A stretch of 26,498 bases of DNA from Batkoa obscura. Its lineage: Eukaryota > Entomophthoromycota > Entomophthoromycetes > Entomophthorales > Batkoaceae. This document shows positions 10,460 through 21,229 of this stretch, piece after piece; position 1 is the stretch's first letter; each line of letters begins with the position of its first letter. The notes below the pieces were generated by a model. The model saw nothing but the letters and a program-made list of their open reading frames with translations, was not told where the DNA came from and searched no databases. The position numbers and the translations under genes are program-made. The stretch spans positions 1-26,498 of the forward strand of contig JASVEC010000243.1 of NCBI GenBank assembly GCA_030770535.1. Direction: 5' to 3'.

Positions 10460-10815
10460 TTAATTTTTAACAGCTTGCTTTGCAGCTTCTTCTTTGGCGG
10501 CTTGAGCTTTCTAATAATTGTTAAGAAATTTCAATAATGATGAATTCCACTTACTAGATTTTTTTCGCGCATGATAGCAGCATCTCTAAATAAATTTTTA
10601 GCTTAATTTAGTCTACGTTTATATTATAAAGTCATCTTACTGTTCTTGGCGAGTTTTAAATGACTTTCCATCCTCTGAGGCTTTCTTTTGTTTATTTAAT
10701 TGTGCTTGCTTCTTTTGGTTTTTGGCCCTAGCTAATTCCCTTTGGTTTCCTCCTATTATATAAAGCTATCTTAATATCTAGTTTATCTTTGTTTAATAAA
10801 CAATATACTTGTCAT
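10460..10815 (-). CDS. SERF/4F5 family small protein (four exons)
   Basis: A small, highly charged protein of 66 residues. SERF proteins are known to modify amyloid aggregation and bind RNA. No long open frame exists because the gene is cut into pieces: exon 1 10809-10815 (only ATGACAA), exon 2 10641-10752, exon 3 10555-10585 and exon 4 10460-10510, with introns of 56, 55 and 44 nt having GTATAT, GTAAGA and GTAAGT donors and AG acceptors. The spliced product opens MTRGNQRELARAKNQKKQ, the diagnostic 4F5 signature. It continues with DAAIMREKNL and ends in a Lys/Ala/Glu-rich tail, AKQAVKN. All phases agree (201 nt in total). It is convergent with the RhoGAP gene. Confidence 0.92.
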
Positions 10816-11142
10816 CTTAATTAGTGATATACTCTAGTCTTGCAGTTTGGTGTTAATTGAATAAAATACAATTGTTTAAAATTTAAAAAAGAATGAAGTA
10901 CAAAACAATTCAAAAATTCTTTTTAGTTCCAAACTTTTACTTCATGTAACAAAAATTATCTTATTAGTGTTTTAAGTCAACTCACAGACTCAATTGATTA
11001 ATTTTTTTTCCACAAAATCTTTAATTTTAGGTTTGTTAAATGAAAAAATTTAATAGGATAGATATTAGCTAGTAAATATAAAGCAATAGATTTTACTGTT
11101 TATCCAATGGTTTAGTAGTTTTAGCTTAATAATTTGTTTTCT
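10816..11142. other. Gene-free AT-rich stretch upstream of SERF
   Basis: Presumed SERF promoter side. It is AT-rich with no open frame of note or recognisable RNA. Confidence 0.45.
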
Positions 11143-11247
11143 ACATGGGGATGTATTTTTGTGTTTAAGAATTTTACTAACAAATTTTCCATTCAAATAG
11201 TGCTTAAAAAATAGAAAAGTAATGAAATCAAAAAAACATCCCCATGT
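11143..11247 (-). mobile_element. MITE-like quasi-palindromic element, copy C
   Basis: 105 bp with perfect 12 bp terminal inverted repeats, ACATGGGGATGT and ACATCCCCATGT. Reverse-complemented, it aligns along its whole length with copies A, D and F, so it sits in the opposite orientation. It has the best-preserved ends of the six copies. The flanks are CT and TATT; no clear target duplication was seen. Confidence 0.8.
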
Positions 11248-11975
11248 TATTTAATCGAAGGTATATTATTTAAGATAGTTCTTAAAAATGAGAGTACTCA
11301 ATTTCGCTACTTAAAAATCATTTCTGATTTTCTGTTCATATAATTTAAAATACTACTAGAATTAGTATTTTTAGTAGTATCTTCTAGTAATTTTTCAAAA
11401 TAGCTTTGTAATATATTAAATTTCTCAGCATTTTAGATGCTACAAACACATATAAGTAATCCCAAACCATCATCTGAATTTTAACCTGTTACACTCTTTT
11501 GTTTAGAATAACATAAATAAATATTGACAGATTTAGTTAACTTGTATGAAATCTGGTACTCAGTGATTGGATTCAAAAATAGCTATTGCCTGGTTGACTA
11601 TACTATAATTCGAAAGGTCTAAGTTTATGTGACTAAGATAGACTTGGGAAATGAGAAGATAATATTCTTTGGGATGGAGCTAGAAATTCTCATAGCAAAT
11701 CAAACTAAGAACGTGGAACTGATTTTCTCCGAACTCGAGAACACAACAGCTTAGGCGATTGTTATGCTATAATTAACCATGGGACTGACAAAGCGATATT
11801 TCACACTTGACACAAAGTAACCCTTCTAGGCCTTTTCAACCTAAATGGATCGATTTAAAAAGTACCCATCAATAAAATAAATGTTTACCCATACCTTAGC
11901 TTATAGAAGCATGGTTTGTGACTTCTGATTTAAAATTTTGGCCTTTCTATTAAATAAGTAGAAATATGATGGGAA
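11248..11975. other. Non-coding stretch with a higher-GC relic block
   Basis: No intact gene. About 11560-11860 is visibly richer in G and C than its surroundings and contains restriction-like motifs such as CTCGAG, but all six frames are broken by stops and no family could be named. It may be an old gene or transposon relic. Confidence 0.35.
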
Positions 11976-12077
11976 TATGGGGTGTTTTTTTGATTTTATT
12001 ATTTTTTCATTTTCTAAACGCTATTTGAGTAGAAAGATTGTTAGTAAAATTATTAAACACAAAAACAAAGCTCCATA
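11976..12077 (+). mobile_element. MITE-like quasi-palindromic element, copy D
   Basis: 102 bp from TATGGGGTGTTTTTTTG to AAAGCTCCATA, with a TA at both ends. The core has CTAAACGCTATTTGAGTAG and TTGTTAGTAAAATTATT, as in copies A and F. Confidence 0.75.
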
Positions 12078-13023
12078 TAGTTTTAGAATAATTTTACTAT
12101 TTTAGTTATGCCTCAAAAGCTTTAAATCAGTTATTGCTTTTTAATGTTTATTTAATTAGGTTTACTTTTATAATTTTAATCTCTGCTCTTTCTTTCTGAT
12201 TTCCTTTTATTGTATAGCACATTGTTAACAATTTTTGATGTTGATTTGATACTATATTATTCGGCACCTTAGTTATTGATATATAATTCTTTTTAATTAC
12301 ATGCTATTTAGATAAAGAAAATTGATTTTAAAATAAAAATAATGAAATATAAAATAGTTTATTAAAATCATAAGCAAACTATGAATCATCAATTTTAATA
12401 AAAGAATCTATAAACAAAGGAAGTTGTAAAAGTGGCTAATAAATTTTTTTTAAAGTGTAATAGTAGTAAATTAGTAACAGTGTAGTTCTATTGAATAAAA
12501 ACAAAAACTAAACACTTGTTTTATAAATTTAAATCTAGATAAAAAGCAAATATAAGTTACCTCCAGTTATTTACTAAATATTTGATTTGTTAAGCATAGC
12601 ACAAGCTATCAAGATGTATTAAAAGTTATTAATATCTTAAATAATAACGTATATTTAATAATTGTTATAAATGAAGCTTTATTTTTGTTAAATGATAGTT
12701 CAATTATCTTAGCTGATGTTAATATTATTTTGAAGAACTGCTATCACTGAAAATCTAGTTTTTGTATCAAATTACAAAGCAAATATCCCAAAAGTGTTAT
12801 TTATTTATTTCTATTTATTGATTTATAGCCAAAGGTATCAGAAAATTAAAGCTACTAGTCATTATAACAATGATATTTTTTAGGAGTTCTCTATTCTATG
12901 ATTTTAAATATTTGCTTTCGAACTTTAACGTTATATCGTGTTAAGATGTAAGTTGACACCTATAAAATCAATTATGTTATTTCAAACAGAGTAACAGTTA
13001 ATTCAATGCTTTATTAATTTATA
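12078..13023. other. Gene-free AT-rich stretch
   Basis: Very AT-rich with stops in every frame. No gene, RNA or repeat copy was recognised. Confidence 0.5.
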
Positions 13024-13121
13024 TATAAAGATGTCTTTTTGCTTTCATTACTTTTTCCATTTTTTAAACACTATTTAAGTGGAAAATTATTAGCAAAATT
13101 CTTAAAAAACACATCTTCATA
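13024..13121 (+). mobile_element. MITE-like quasi-palindromic element, copy E
   Basis: 98 bp from TATAAAGATGTCTTTTTG to ACATCTTCATA. The 11-bp ends are inverted with one mismatch and flanked by TA. The core TTTTTCCATTTTTTAAAC followed by ACTATTTAAGTGG matches the family. It is somewhat shorter and more diverged. Confidence 0.7.
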
Positions 13122-13483
13122 TCCAAAAGATCTTTATTCCTTTCATCTGTTTACTTTAAAATACTACTGTTATTTATTATTAGTGTTTGAACATATGTAA
13201 ATAATTGAACTCAATTCTTTAGAATAACAAACAATTGAAATTCTGATTTTACCCAACTGACTCAATATTATATTAGCATAAAGTAAATTAGTAACTTTGA
13301 TAGATTATTTTAAATTATATGCTCCAGCTTTTAAAAATAATGATAATAATTATGAAAACTTAATGCCAATTAAATTGAATTTCGCTATGATTTATATAAA
13401 CTATAAGATCAAAAATTTTGTTTTATCAAATTTAGTTGTAGTTAAATAAACATTATAGTAAAAGTAACCTAAAGTATTTAATA
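13122..13483. other. Gene-free AT-rich stretch between two element copies
   Basis: AT-rich DNA separating copies E and F. No gene or RNA was recognised. Confidence 0.45.
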
Positions 13484-13588
13484 TATGAGAATGTTTTTTT
13501 TGACTTCATTGTTTTTTCCATTTTTTAGGCGCTATTTGAGCGGAAAATTTGTTAGTAAAATTCTTAAACACAAAAATACATCCCCATA
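13484..13588 (+). mobile_element. MITE-like quasi-palindromic element, copy F
   Basis: 105 bp from TATGAGAATGTTTTTTT to TACATCCCCATA, flanked by TA. Together with copy C it best represents the consensus. The core has TTTTTTCCATTTTTTAGGC, GCTATTTGAGCGG and TTGTTAGTAAAATTC. The inner TTTTCCA and GGAAAA segments extend the foldback beyond the terminal repeats. Confidence 0.8.
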
Positions 13589-13900
13589 TGGTTAATCGGA
13601 GAAATAAAGCTCAAAGTTAAAAAAATCAACTAAGAGGTTAATAAAATATAGATCGAAATGTTCAGCATTAATGTTTACAGTAATTGCAAGTAGCTTGAAA
13701 AAGAGGTAAATGTTATTAGAATTATAGTAGTGTATCAAAAAAGTAAAGCTCAAGTAGGTTTGATTAGAGTTACTCAAAGGTATATTGGAAGTAATCAAGA
13801 AACTACATAATTGATAGCTGTATTTTTATAAAAGACCATTGTTGGTAGCAGATATCAATTAAATGAATGAAACAAAGAGGTAACCCTGTGATTGGATGAC

Positions 13901-13910
13901 GTGGCGCCAC
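13901..13910. repeat. 10-bp GC-rich palindrome with adjoining TGACGTGG
   Basis: GTGGCGCCAC is a perfect palindrome in DNA where such GC content is rare. The overlapping TGACGTGG (13897-13904) resembles a CRE/bZIP half-site. No gene start is near enough to assign it as an operator, so it may be incidental. Confidence 0.25.
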
Positions 13911-14627
13911 TAATGAGCTTATTTCTGCAATTTAACAGCCAAAAAAGACAAAATCAACCTAAGCACTCTTATATCATTCAAGAGAATGAATAGTTGGGCA
14001 AACATCAAAAGCTTTTTTATTTATGGAGACCTGAAGCAAAATCTAAAGAGTCAGAAAAAATATTAAATTTTATAATAGTATAAGTAGATAACTACTAAAG
14101 TCCTGACTGTTAAATATCGGATGGTTTCAATTATTTAAATAAATAATTCAAACATATTTAGAATACATTATCATATACACTAAAGAAATAGTTGACACAA
14201 TTTAGCTGCCTCTTTCCTTGAAGTATGTAGATAATAGAGTCTACTTGGTATACATGGATTAAACTAGTAAGTGTGTATCCTCAAGGCAGGGGCACTTCAT
14301 AATTTCACTGAACATGGTTATTAGAACAGAAATAGAAATAAGTAAACTAGAGAAAAACTACAAAATCTACACACTTTCAATCGTACTATTTTTTAAGTTT
14401 TTTATTACTTTGTAAAGTTTGATTTAAGCAATCCCACTAAAACATATCTTTGATAAAAGTAGGGTTAAAGTCAATCAATAAAAACTTTTAAGTGTGACTT
14501 TGTAACTTTTATTTATAAAATAGAAAGTATCATAAATAATTATAAATATCGTTAACAAAAACAGTAGAAAAGAATATAAAAAGATAGATGACTTGCACCA
14601 AAATAGCAATATATCCAAGGAGATAGA

Positions 14628-14650
14628 AATATTGATTACTAATCAATATT
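14628..14650. repeat. Perfect 23-bp palindrome (11-bp arms)
   Basis: AATATTGATTA and TAATCAATATT flank a single central C. There is no T-run typical of a terminator and no adjacent gene. It is a chance or replication-type foldback in AT-rich DNA. Confidence 0.45.
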
Positions 14651-15875
14651 AAATAATAACATTTTAAAGTACTTAAAATGATTTAATTATCATAAATACT
14701 TTACTTTTAAAGTTATACTCCTATATACCGTCATCATCCTTTTATTATTTAAAATTATAAAAATTATAAAATAAATTATAAATGAAATGGTAGTACAATA
14801 ACTAATTCTTTTTTGTACCATAGGCATTTTAATTCAAAATTAGAATTATGTAAGCATTAATGTAATAGCAATCAATAAACAATAAATGTTTGGAATCAAT
14901 AAAAACGGAATTAGGTATAACAATTTAGTTATCAATACATTTAAATAGTCTGTTTAACATAGTTAAACAATATAACTTATCAAAGTTATTATATTTTTTT
15001 GAAAACAACTGAACTATAAACGTTTTAGGAAAAAATATAAATAATATCTATATGAACGTTGATTAAAAATTAAAAAATATCCGAGAATCAACCTAAACAT
15101 TTTTGAATGGCCATGGCAATTACTGTTTTGTAACGTTCTTACTCCTCAATTTCTATAACAATTTTGTAGTACTTGAAGTTTTATTAAGATGTAAGCTTAT
15201 GCTGCTTTTTTTGATATAAATGATTATGGTTTCTTGAGTTATGTTTTAGTACCCCTAATTTGTTGAACATTAATTACTCCATTAAATTAAGTTTGAAGTT
15301 ATAATTACTATTCAAAACAATGATAATTTCATTATCAATAGCTTTTATAATAGAAGCTTTGTATTTTGATGAAACTGGTATTTAATGAAATGTTTTATTA
15401 ATGGGTTTTTTCTTATCAATAAATGAATTGATAAAACTATTAAGGTTGATAGTATAAATAGTTATTAACTAAACATGAAAATCATAATTGTAAAGCAATA
15501 AATTTGATACAAGTACAATGTCATCTGTTTGTGAAATTGCTATACTTTTAGTGTTTATTTTAACCTTGGTGTTATAGAAAGTTAAAGAATTTGTGTTTTG
15601 TTTTGAATATGTTATGGAATTGAGAAGAGAACAACTATAAACAAATAGCCTATTAACTTGTATCAATATACTTCGGCAGCTACTCATTTACTTGACTTAT
15701 TTATAAACCGTGTTACTTCTAATATTGGTATTTAATCTAGATATTAAAACTAGTTTCAAAATCCCACAGAGTACTAAGCTTTGCTATTATCCCGATTTTT
15801 GTTACTAAAAGTTGAGTATCCCTGTTGAATAAGTGAGTTGATAAAATCCAACAGGCTATTGATCATCAGATATTA

Positions 15876-15988
15876 CAATTAAAAACAATAATAGTAAAAT
15901 TTAACAATATCTGAAAACAATCATAATAAAATGGAATGCTAAAATTTCAAAGTTATTAAATTCAAAATTTTACTATGATTTTTAATTG
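15876..15988. repeat. 113-bp foldback with ~24-bp inverted arms
   Basis: The left arm (15876-15902) begins CAATTAAAAACAATAATAG. The right arm (15965-15988) reads back as CAATTAAAAATCATAGTAA. They are inverted copies with a small internal length difference, separated by about 62 bp. The sequence is unlike the A-F element family. It could be a degraded single-copy MITE. Confidence 0.4.
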
Positions 15989-16825
15989 AAAAGCCAAATA
16001 TCTACACTATTATTGTTTTCATTACAAAGCTAAATAGCTAACATGATGAAATATATTTAGATCCTTTAGTGTAATTTAAGGTACCAGAAATAAAGTTTAT
16101 AGTTATTAAAGCAACAGTGAGATCATAGGATCACATATCAAAGCCTTTCAGCTGTTATATTCAGATTGTTTGTAAACAAACTCAAATAAGCAATGAACTG
16201 TTAAAAATACTTTAGTAGTATTTGAAAAATAAAAGTTGGAAAATTAAAATAGTATGCCAACTGGTATTATATTTCTACAGAAGTATATTGGCCAATATCA
16301 ATTTGTCTAATAAAAAAACTATATAAAGTTGAGACATTATGTTAACCCTATTTCTTTAAGTTATTTTATCAAATTATTGAGTGAAACGCTTACTAATTTC
16401 AAGTGAATAGGGATTTTTAAAGTTATTGATATCAAAAAATAGCCAATATATTGCATCATTATCCCTTATAACTCATAGTTCTCCCAATAATCATTCCCTA
16501 TAAAAAATAATAACAAAATCTAGTTATCCTTTAGGCTAAAAGCAGGACGATTAAGGGAGAGTAAGTTCTTTATCCCTGACTGAGCAAATTTTGAGTTATC
16601 AATCCAAAATATAGAAAGTTGCAACGTCATGGCCAATAAAATTTGGTCAGTTTAACTTATTATGCAAATTGGAATGACTCATTAAGCTTAAGTTTTATGC
16701 AAAACCCATAAAAGTTTCACAACAAATTAAAGGATCAAAAGAATTGTTCAACTCAGTTCAATCGATTTTATAAAACGAACTTAACAAACAAGCTTGAGGA
16801 CAACATAAAATTTTTACAGAAAGCT

Positions 16826-19378
16826 ATGGACTCCCTTCAAGCCAAATTTGAATCCATTGGGTTATCTGAAACGAAAGCCAAAGATACTTTAAAAAACAAG
16901 AAGCTTGCCCCTTTATTAGATAAAGTGATCGACTTGGCTTCCCTTTCTCCCGAAACTTTAAGTGAAAAAAAACATATAGGTAACAACTTGTATAACTTAG
17001 CTACTACAATTACTCCAGACGCTACCAATCGATTGGAATTTTTGGTATCTAAAGTAGCTAATGAGGACTTAAGAACTTCAGAACAAATTTCAGCTGCTAT
17101 TAAATATTGTGATAAATTATTAGTTGAAGAAGAGATTGATATTAATAAGTTTAATGAAACTTGTGGGGTTGGTAAGTTATTCTTTATTATATTATAGTTT
17201 TCATTTATTTACGTATTCCTCTAGGTGTTGTTGTTACCAAAGAACAAATAGAGCAAATAGTAACCAGAGTTATTGAAGAAAATAAGGAAAAGTTGACAAC
17301 TGAGCGTTATCGCTTTGTATTTCCTTTGCTTGCTATTTTACGTCAAGATTTTGTTTTAAAATGGGCTAATGGTGGGGATGTAAAAACTGAACTGGACAAA
17401 CAAGCTTTAGCTTTACTTGGTCCTAAAGACGAAAGAGATGTTATTGTTAAAACTAAGGTAAGATATAACCATCCATTGTAAAGTAATAGTTGATATATTA
17501 TTTGTATAGGGAAAAGCTAAAGGAGGAGAAGGTAAAAAAGAAGCCAAAAAAGCCGAAACTAGTAAAATAGAAGAAAATAAAGATTCTAAAGTTATCGAAA
17601 AAGATCCTTCTCTCGCTTCTTTATCCATGTTTTATGAAGGTGAATTATCACGTTTACATAAGCCTGGAGGTAATAAACAAATCAAAGCCTCTATTATGGA
17701 AGAACATCTTAAGCGTACCAAGGGTAAAGTAATTACTCGATTCCCACCAGAACCAAATGGATTCCTTCATATTGGACATGCTAAAGCTATCAATGTTAAT
17801 TTTGGTTATGCTCAAGCTCATGATGGTATCTGCTATTTGAGATATGATGATACTAATCCAGAAGCAGAAGAAGAAATTTACTTTACTTCAATTTTAAAAG
17901 CAGTTGAATGGCTTGGGTTTAAACCATTCAAAGTAACTTATTCTTCCGATTATTTTGACCAACTTTACGAATTAGCAGTTAAATTAATTAAAGTTGGTAA
18001 AGCTTATATTTGTCATTGTACTGGAGAAGAAATCCATAAACATCGTGGCGGAGATGAAAAAGGACCTAGAAGTGAGTGCATTCATCGTAGTCGACCAATT
18101 GAAGAATCTTTAAAAGAATTTGATAATATGAAGTTAGGTAAATATAAAGAAGGAGAAGCTATTTTAAGAATGAAAATGGATATGCAGAGTGGCAATCCCC
18201 AATTTTGGGATTTAGTAGCTTATCGTGTATTATACACACCTCATCATCGTACTAAAGATAAATGGTGTGTTTATCCAACTTATGATTTTACCCATTGTTT
18301 AGTTGATTCTTTTGAGGATATTACCCATTCTTTGTGTACTTTAGAATTTGTACAATCTAGACCTTCATACTATTGGCTATGTGATAGCTTAGAAGTTTAT
18401 AAACCTGTACAATGGGAATATGGTAGATTAAACGTATCTAGTACTATTTTATCAAAGAGAAAGATATTAAAATTAATTACTGAAAAATATGTCAATGGTT
18501 GGGATGATCCTAGGTTATATACTTTACCTTCTTTGAGAAGAAGAGGTGTACCACCAGCTGCTATTAACACTTTTGTTAGAGATGTTGGTGTTACTACCTC
18601 AACTACTACAATTGATGTTAAACGTTTGGATAATTATATTCGTGATCATTTAAATGAAACAGCACCAAGAATCATGGCTATTTTGGATCCAATTAAAGTA
18701 GTTATTGAAAATTTACCAGAAAATTATTATGAAAGTATTACTGTACCAAATAAACCTAGGGATCCTAAAATGGGAGAACATCAAGTACCATTTACAAATA
18801 CCTTTTATATTGACGCTAGTGATTTCAGAGTTGAAGATAGTAAAGATTATTTTAGGTTGGCACCAAATAAAACCGTAGGGTTATTATATGTTAATTGTCC
18901 GATTAGTTGCACATCTTATGAAGTAGATGAAAAAACTAATAAAGTTACATTAATCAAATGCCGTTATGAAAATGAAGGACAAATTAAAAAACCAAAAACA
19001 TATATTCAATGGGTAGCCCATGCACCAAAACATCAATCTCCAGTTTCGATTGAAGAATTAAGAATATACAATCCATTATTTTTACATGAAAATCCACAAG
19101 ATAAGACTTTAGTACCAAATGGTTTCTTATCTGATGTTGATCCTAATTCATTAGAAATCAAAAAAGGCGCTATTGTTGAAACAGGTATCTTCCAAGCAAT
19201 TGAAAATGTTTTGAAGGAAAAGAAAGAGAAAGATTGCCTTGAAGAAGTTCGTGCTCAATTTATTAGAGTTGGTTATTTCTGTTTAGATAAAGATAGTTTA
19301 ATTCAGGATAAGATTGAAGATAGTAAACTTATCTTCAATCGTATTGTTACACTTAAAGAAGATACTAAAAAAGATTAA
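16826..19378 (+). CDS. QARS1: Glutaminyl-tRNA synthetase, cytosolic
   Basis: Charges tRNA-Gln with glutamine in the cytosol; class I synthetase. It has three exons, with introns 17172-17224 (53 nt) and 17458-17509 (52 nt) that both keep phase, giving 815 residues, close to yeast Gln4. The N-terminal non-catalytic domain (about residues 1-190) is followed by a Lys/Glu-rich linker (GKAKGGEGKKEAKK). The catalytic core shows FPPEPNGFLHIGHAKA, with the HIGH motif at residues 280-283 (17768-17779), YLRYDDTNPEAEEEIY, and the KMSKS-equivalent LSKRK at residues 507-511 (18449-18463). The C-terminal beta-barrel anticodon-binding domain follows (PRIMAILDPIKVVIENLPE onward). There are no frame breaks. 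The start is the first ATG before a typical N-terminus (MDSLQAKFESIGLSETKAK). Confidence 0.97.
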
Positions 19379-19567
19379 ATAAGTATTTTTAACAAATTGA
19401 ATGTTTTGCACTTTGTATTTACTTTTACTTTTACTTTACTTATTTTGAATTCTTAATACAAAATACTAAAATGATTATTTTTTATTGAAAAAAAATAATA
19501 TAAAAATTAAATATGACTAAAATACTAAAATTGTCTTCCAAAATTAGTAAATTGTTATTGAAATATT
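19379..19567. other. Convergent 3' region between synthetase and Mei2-like genes
   Basis: Only 189 bp separate the two stop codons, so the 3' UTRs must be short or overlap on opposite strands. It is rich in A and T runs. No gene was seen. Confidence 0.5.
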
Positions 19568-21229
19568 TCATTCCATTTCAGGAGTTGGAAAAGCAATTGA
19601 TTGACCTTTCAATTCACCATCTGTATAAAATAATAAAGGTCGAAAAGATGGCTCATGATTAAGTACACTATTATATTATTATATTATTATATTGCCATTT
19701 GTATCACTATATTAAATTACCTTGAATTTTGAAAATGATTAATTAAAGCATGAATGCCTTGAATAGTAGCATAGGCTAAATCGCATCTTTTTTCAGATTT
19801 AAAATGTGGCCTAAACAAATATTATAATTATTATTGTTGTTATAACTAGTTGTTTATTCAACTTACCACCGATTACCAACATAAATTTGAATAAATTTAA
19901 TAATGGCTCTTTAAATAAAAAGATTAGTTTAGTAAAAATAGTATATATAATACACTTACTCCTTACTAATAAAATTAATAAATGCGTAGCCCACATTACA
20001 CTTATTAATAAAATCCATACGAAGGTATAAAAAATTAAACTCTCCTAAATGCGTTTGGTTTAACACATCTAATAGCATGGACTAAAAACGTTATCATTAA
20101 TCTATTATAACAACGTATATAAACTGAATTATTACTTGTGTATATTTATTGGGGATGTTTTTAATCATAAAAGTAGTTCGCTGATCCAAATCTATTTACT
20201 TATAAACGTTATATACATAAACAAAAATTTCACTTACTTGATAAAACCTTTTCAGTGTCTTCTATTTTCCAGCTACCTTTCCATGAAGTACTTATACCAT
20301 TTTGATTTCTTTGATTTTTATTATTTATTCTTGACATTGTGTTTTCAGAACTTGAAGAAGTAGCAGTTGATATTTGTCTATTATACTGAGATAATAGTCG
20401 ATTTTTTTCGGCTCTTAATTTTATAGTCATATTAATATCTCCCATATTTTTATCATATTCATAAAAACAGGTAGCTGTTATGGACTATAGCCATTATTAT
20501 TAAATAATAGAAACAAAATTTGGTTTAAATATAATACTTACCTTAAGTGTATTAAGCCAAGCTTTAACTCTATCACATACACGTACATCATAAAAATTAA
20601 GTAATAATATATGAATTTCATCATCTTTAATTGATTTATAATCCTTAAAGCCATCAATTATTTTTAAATGTCTCTAAGAAAAGACTCTCAATATATTCTT
20701 CTTTAATATTATAGTTATATCAATTGCTTACTTTAAACGCTTCCAACTCTACATTATCAAAATAATGTAAAATTACAATAGAATTATAAAACTTATGTAG
20801 TACACTATTATTGCACAAAATCAATGGATCTTGATTGATTTGTTTAATTAACTACAAAAGTACATCAACATCAATTAATAATACAAATAATAACAATGAT
20901 AAACTTACATCTCGATAATATAAATCATTATAGAAATTAATTGTATATAGTTTTGGATCTAATATTTCCATAATACTTTGCATAATACTATTAGAAAACC
21001 GTATATCGTAAATACTTACGAGTACTGTTTGATGTATCATTAATACTTGTACATCCGAAAATTGAAACTTAAAGTTAGATGAGTAGTTATAAAACTTAGC
21101 AATAACAAAAAAGTTAGATACCTTTAATCTCTCATATAAAGGTGATAAAAGTGTATGATCTGGACTTGAAATCATTATATGATGAGTAGAAAGTTGTAAT
21201 GAAAACGGTTGATAGATATTTAATGACAT
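19568..21229 (-). CDS. Mei2-like RNA-binding protein (ten exons)
   Basis: RNA-binding protein of the Mei2 family, which in Schizosaccharomyces pombe drives meiotic mRNA survival. The gene is heavily split, with exons 21122-21229, 20909-21067, 20732-20851, 20542-20673, 20238-20484, 20136-20191, 19960-20081, 19867-19908, 19721-19810 and 19568-19667. Introns are 46-58 nt; all phases agree and give 391 residues. The C-terminal Mei2 RRM is unmistakable once spliced: RTTFMIKNIPNKYTQ, NFLYLRMDFINKCNVGYAF and CDLAYATIQGIHALINHF (about residues 260-350). Upstream, VSIYDIRFSN and ILLLNFYDVRVCDRVKAWL look like the degenerate N-terminal RRMs of this family. The protein is short for the family. Intron 21068-21121 is 54 nt, in frame and open, so a retained-intron form is possible. 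A period-8 tandem (19669-19693) lies in the last intron. Confidence 0.9.
19669..19693. repeat. Short tandem repeat, period 8 (about three units)
   Basis: TTATATTA-type units repeat inside the last intron of the Mei2-like gene, next to the splice acceptor. It is a likely microsatellite-type length-variable site. Confidence 0.6.

Larger units (their letters stand above)
13589..16825. other. Long gene-free AT-rich region
   Basis: 3.2 kb upstream of the glutaminyl-tRNA synthetase gene with no recognisable coding exon, tRNA or rRNA. Short open frames at 13592-13798 and 15469-15687 on the minus strand have random-looking composition. A slightly GC-richer block at about 13870-14340 and three symmetric sequences are listed separately. 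The last 80 bases probably form the 5' UTR and promoter of the synthetase gene. Confidence 0.5.

Noticed and set aside
13592-13798. Minus-strand open frame in the gene-free region
   Set aside because: It has random hydrophobic/aromatic composition typical of translated AT-rich DNA, with no domain and no supported splice neighbours.
13589-14340. Retroelement fragment suspected in the gene-free region
   Set aside because: No reverse transcriptase, integrase, protease or LTR signature could be recognised, so no such element is claimed.
15469-15687. Minus-strand open frame of 72 codons
   Set aside because: It has no recognisable motif, Asn/Ile/Lys-rich chance composition, and no adjoining exons.
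20475-20541. Alternative intron boundaries in the Mei2-like gene (GTATTA donor with CAG acceptor)
   Set aside because: It also keeps frame, but GTAAGT at 20541 with the TATAG acceptor at 20485 uses better splice signals and keeps phase.
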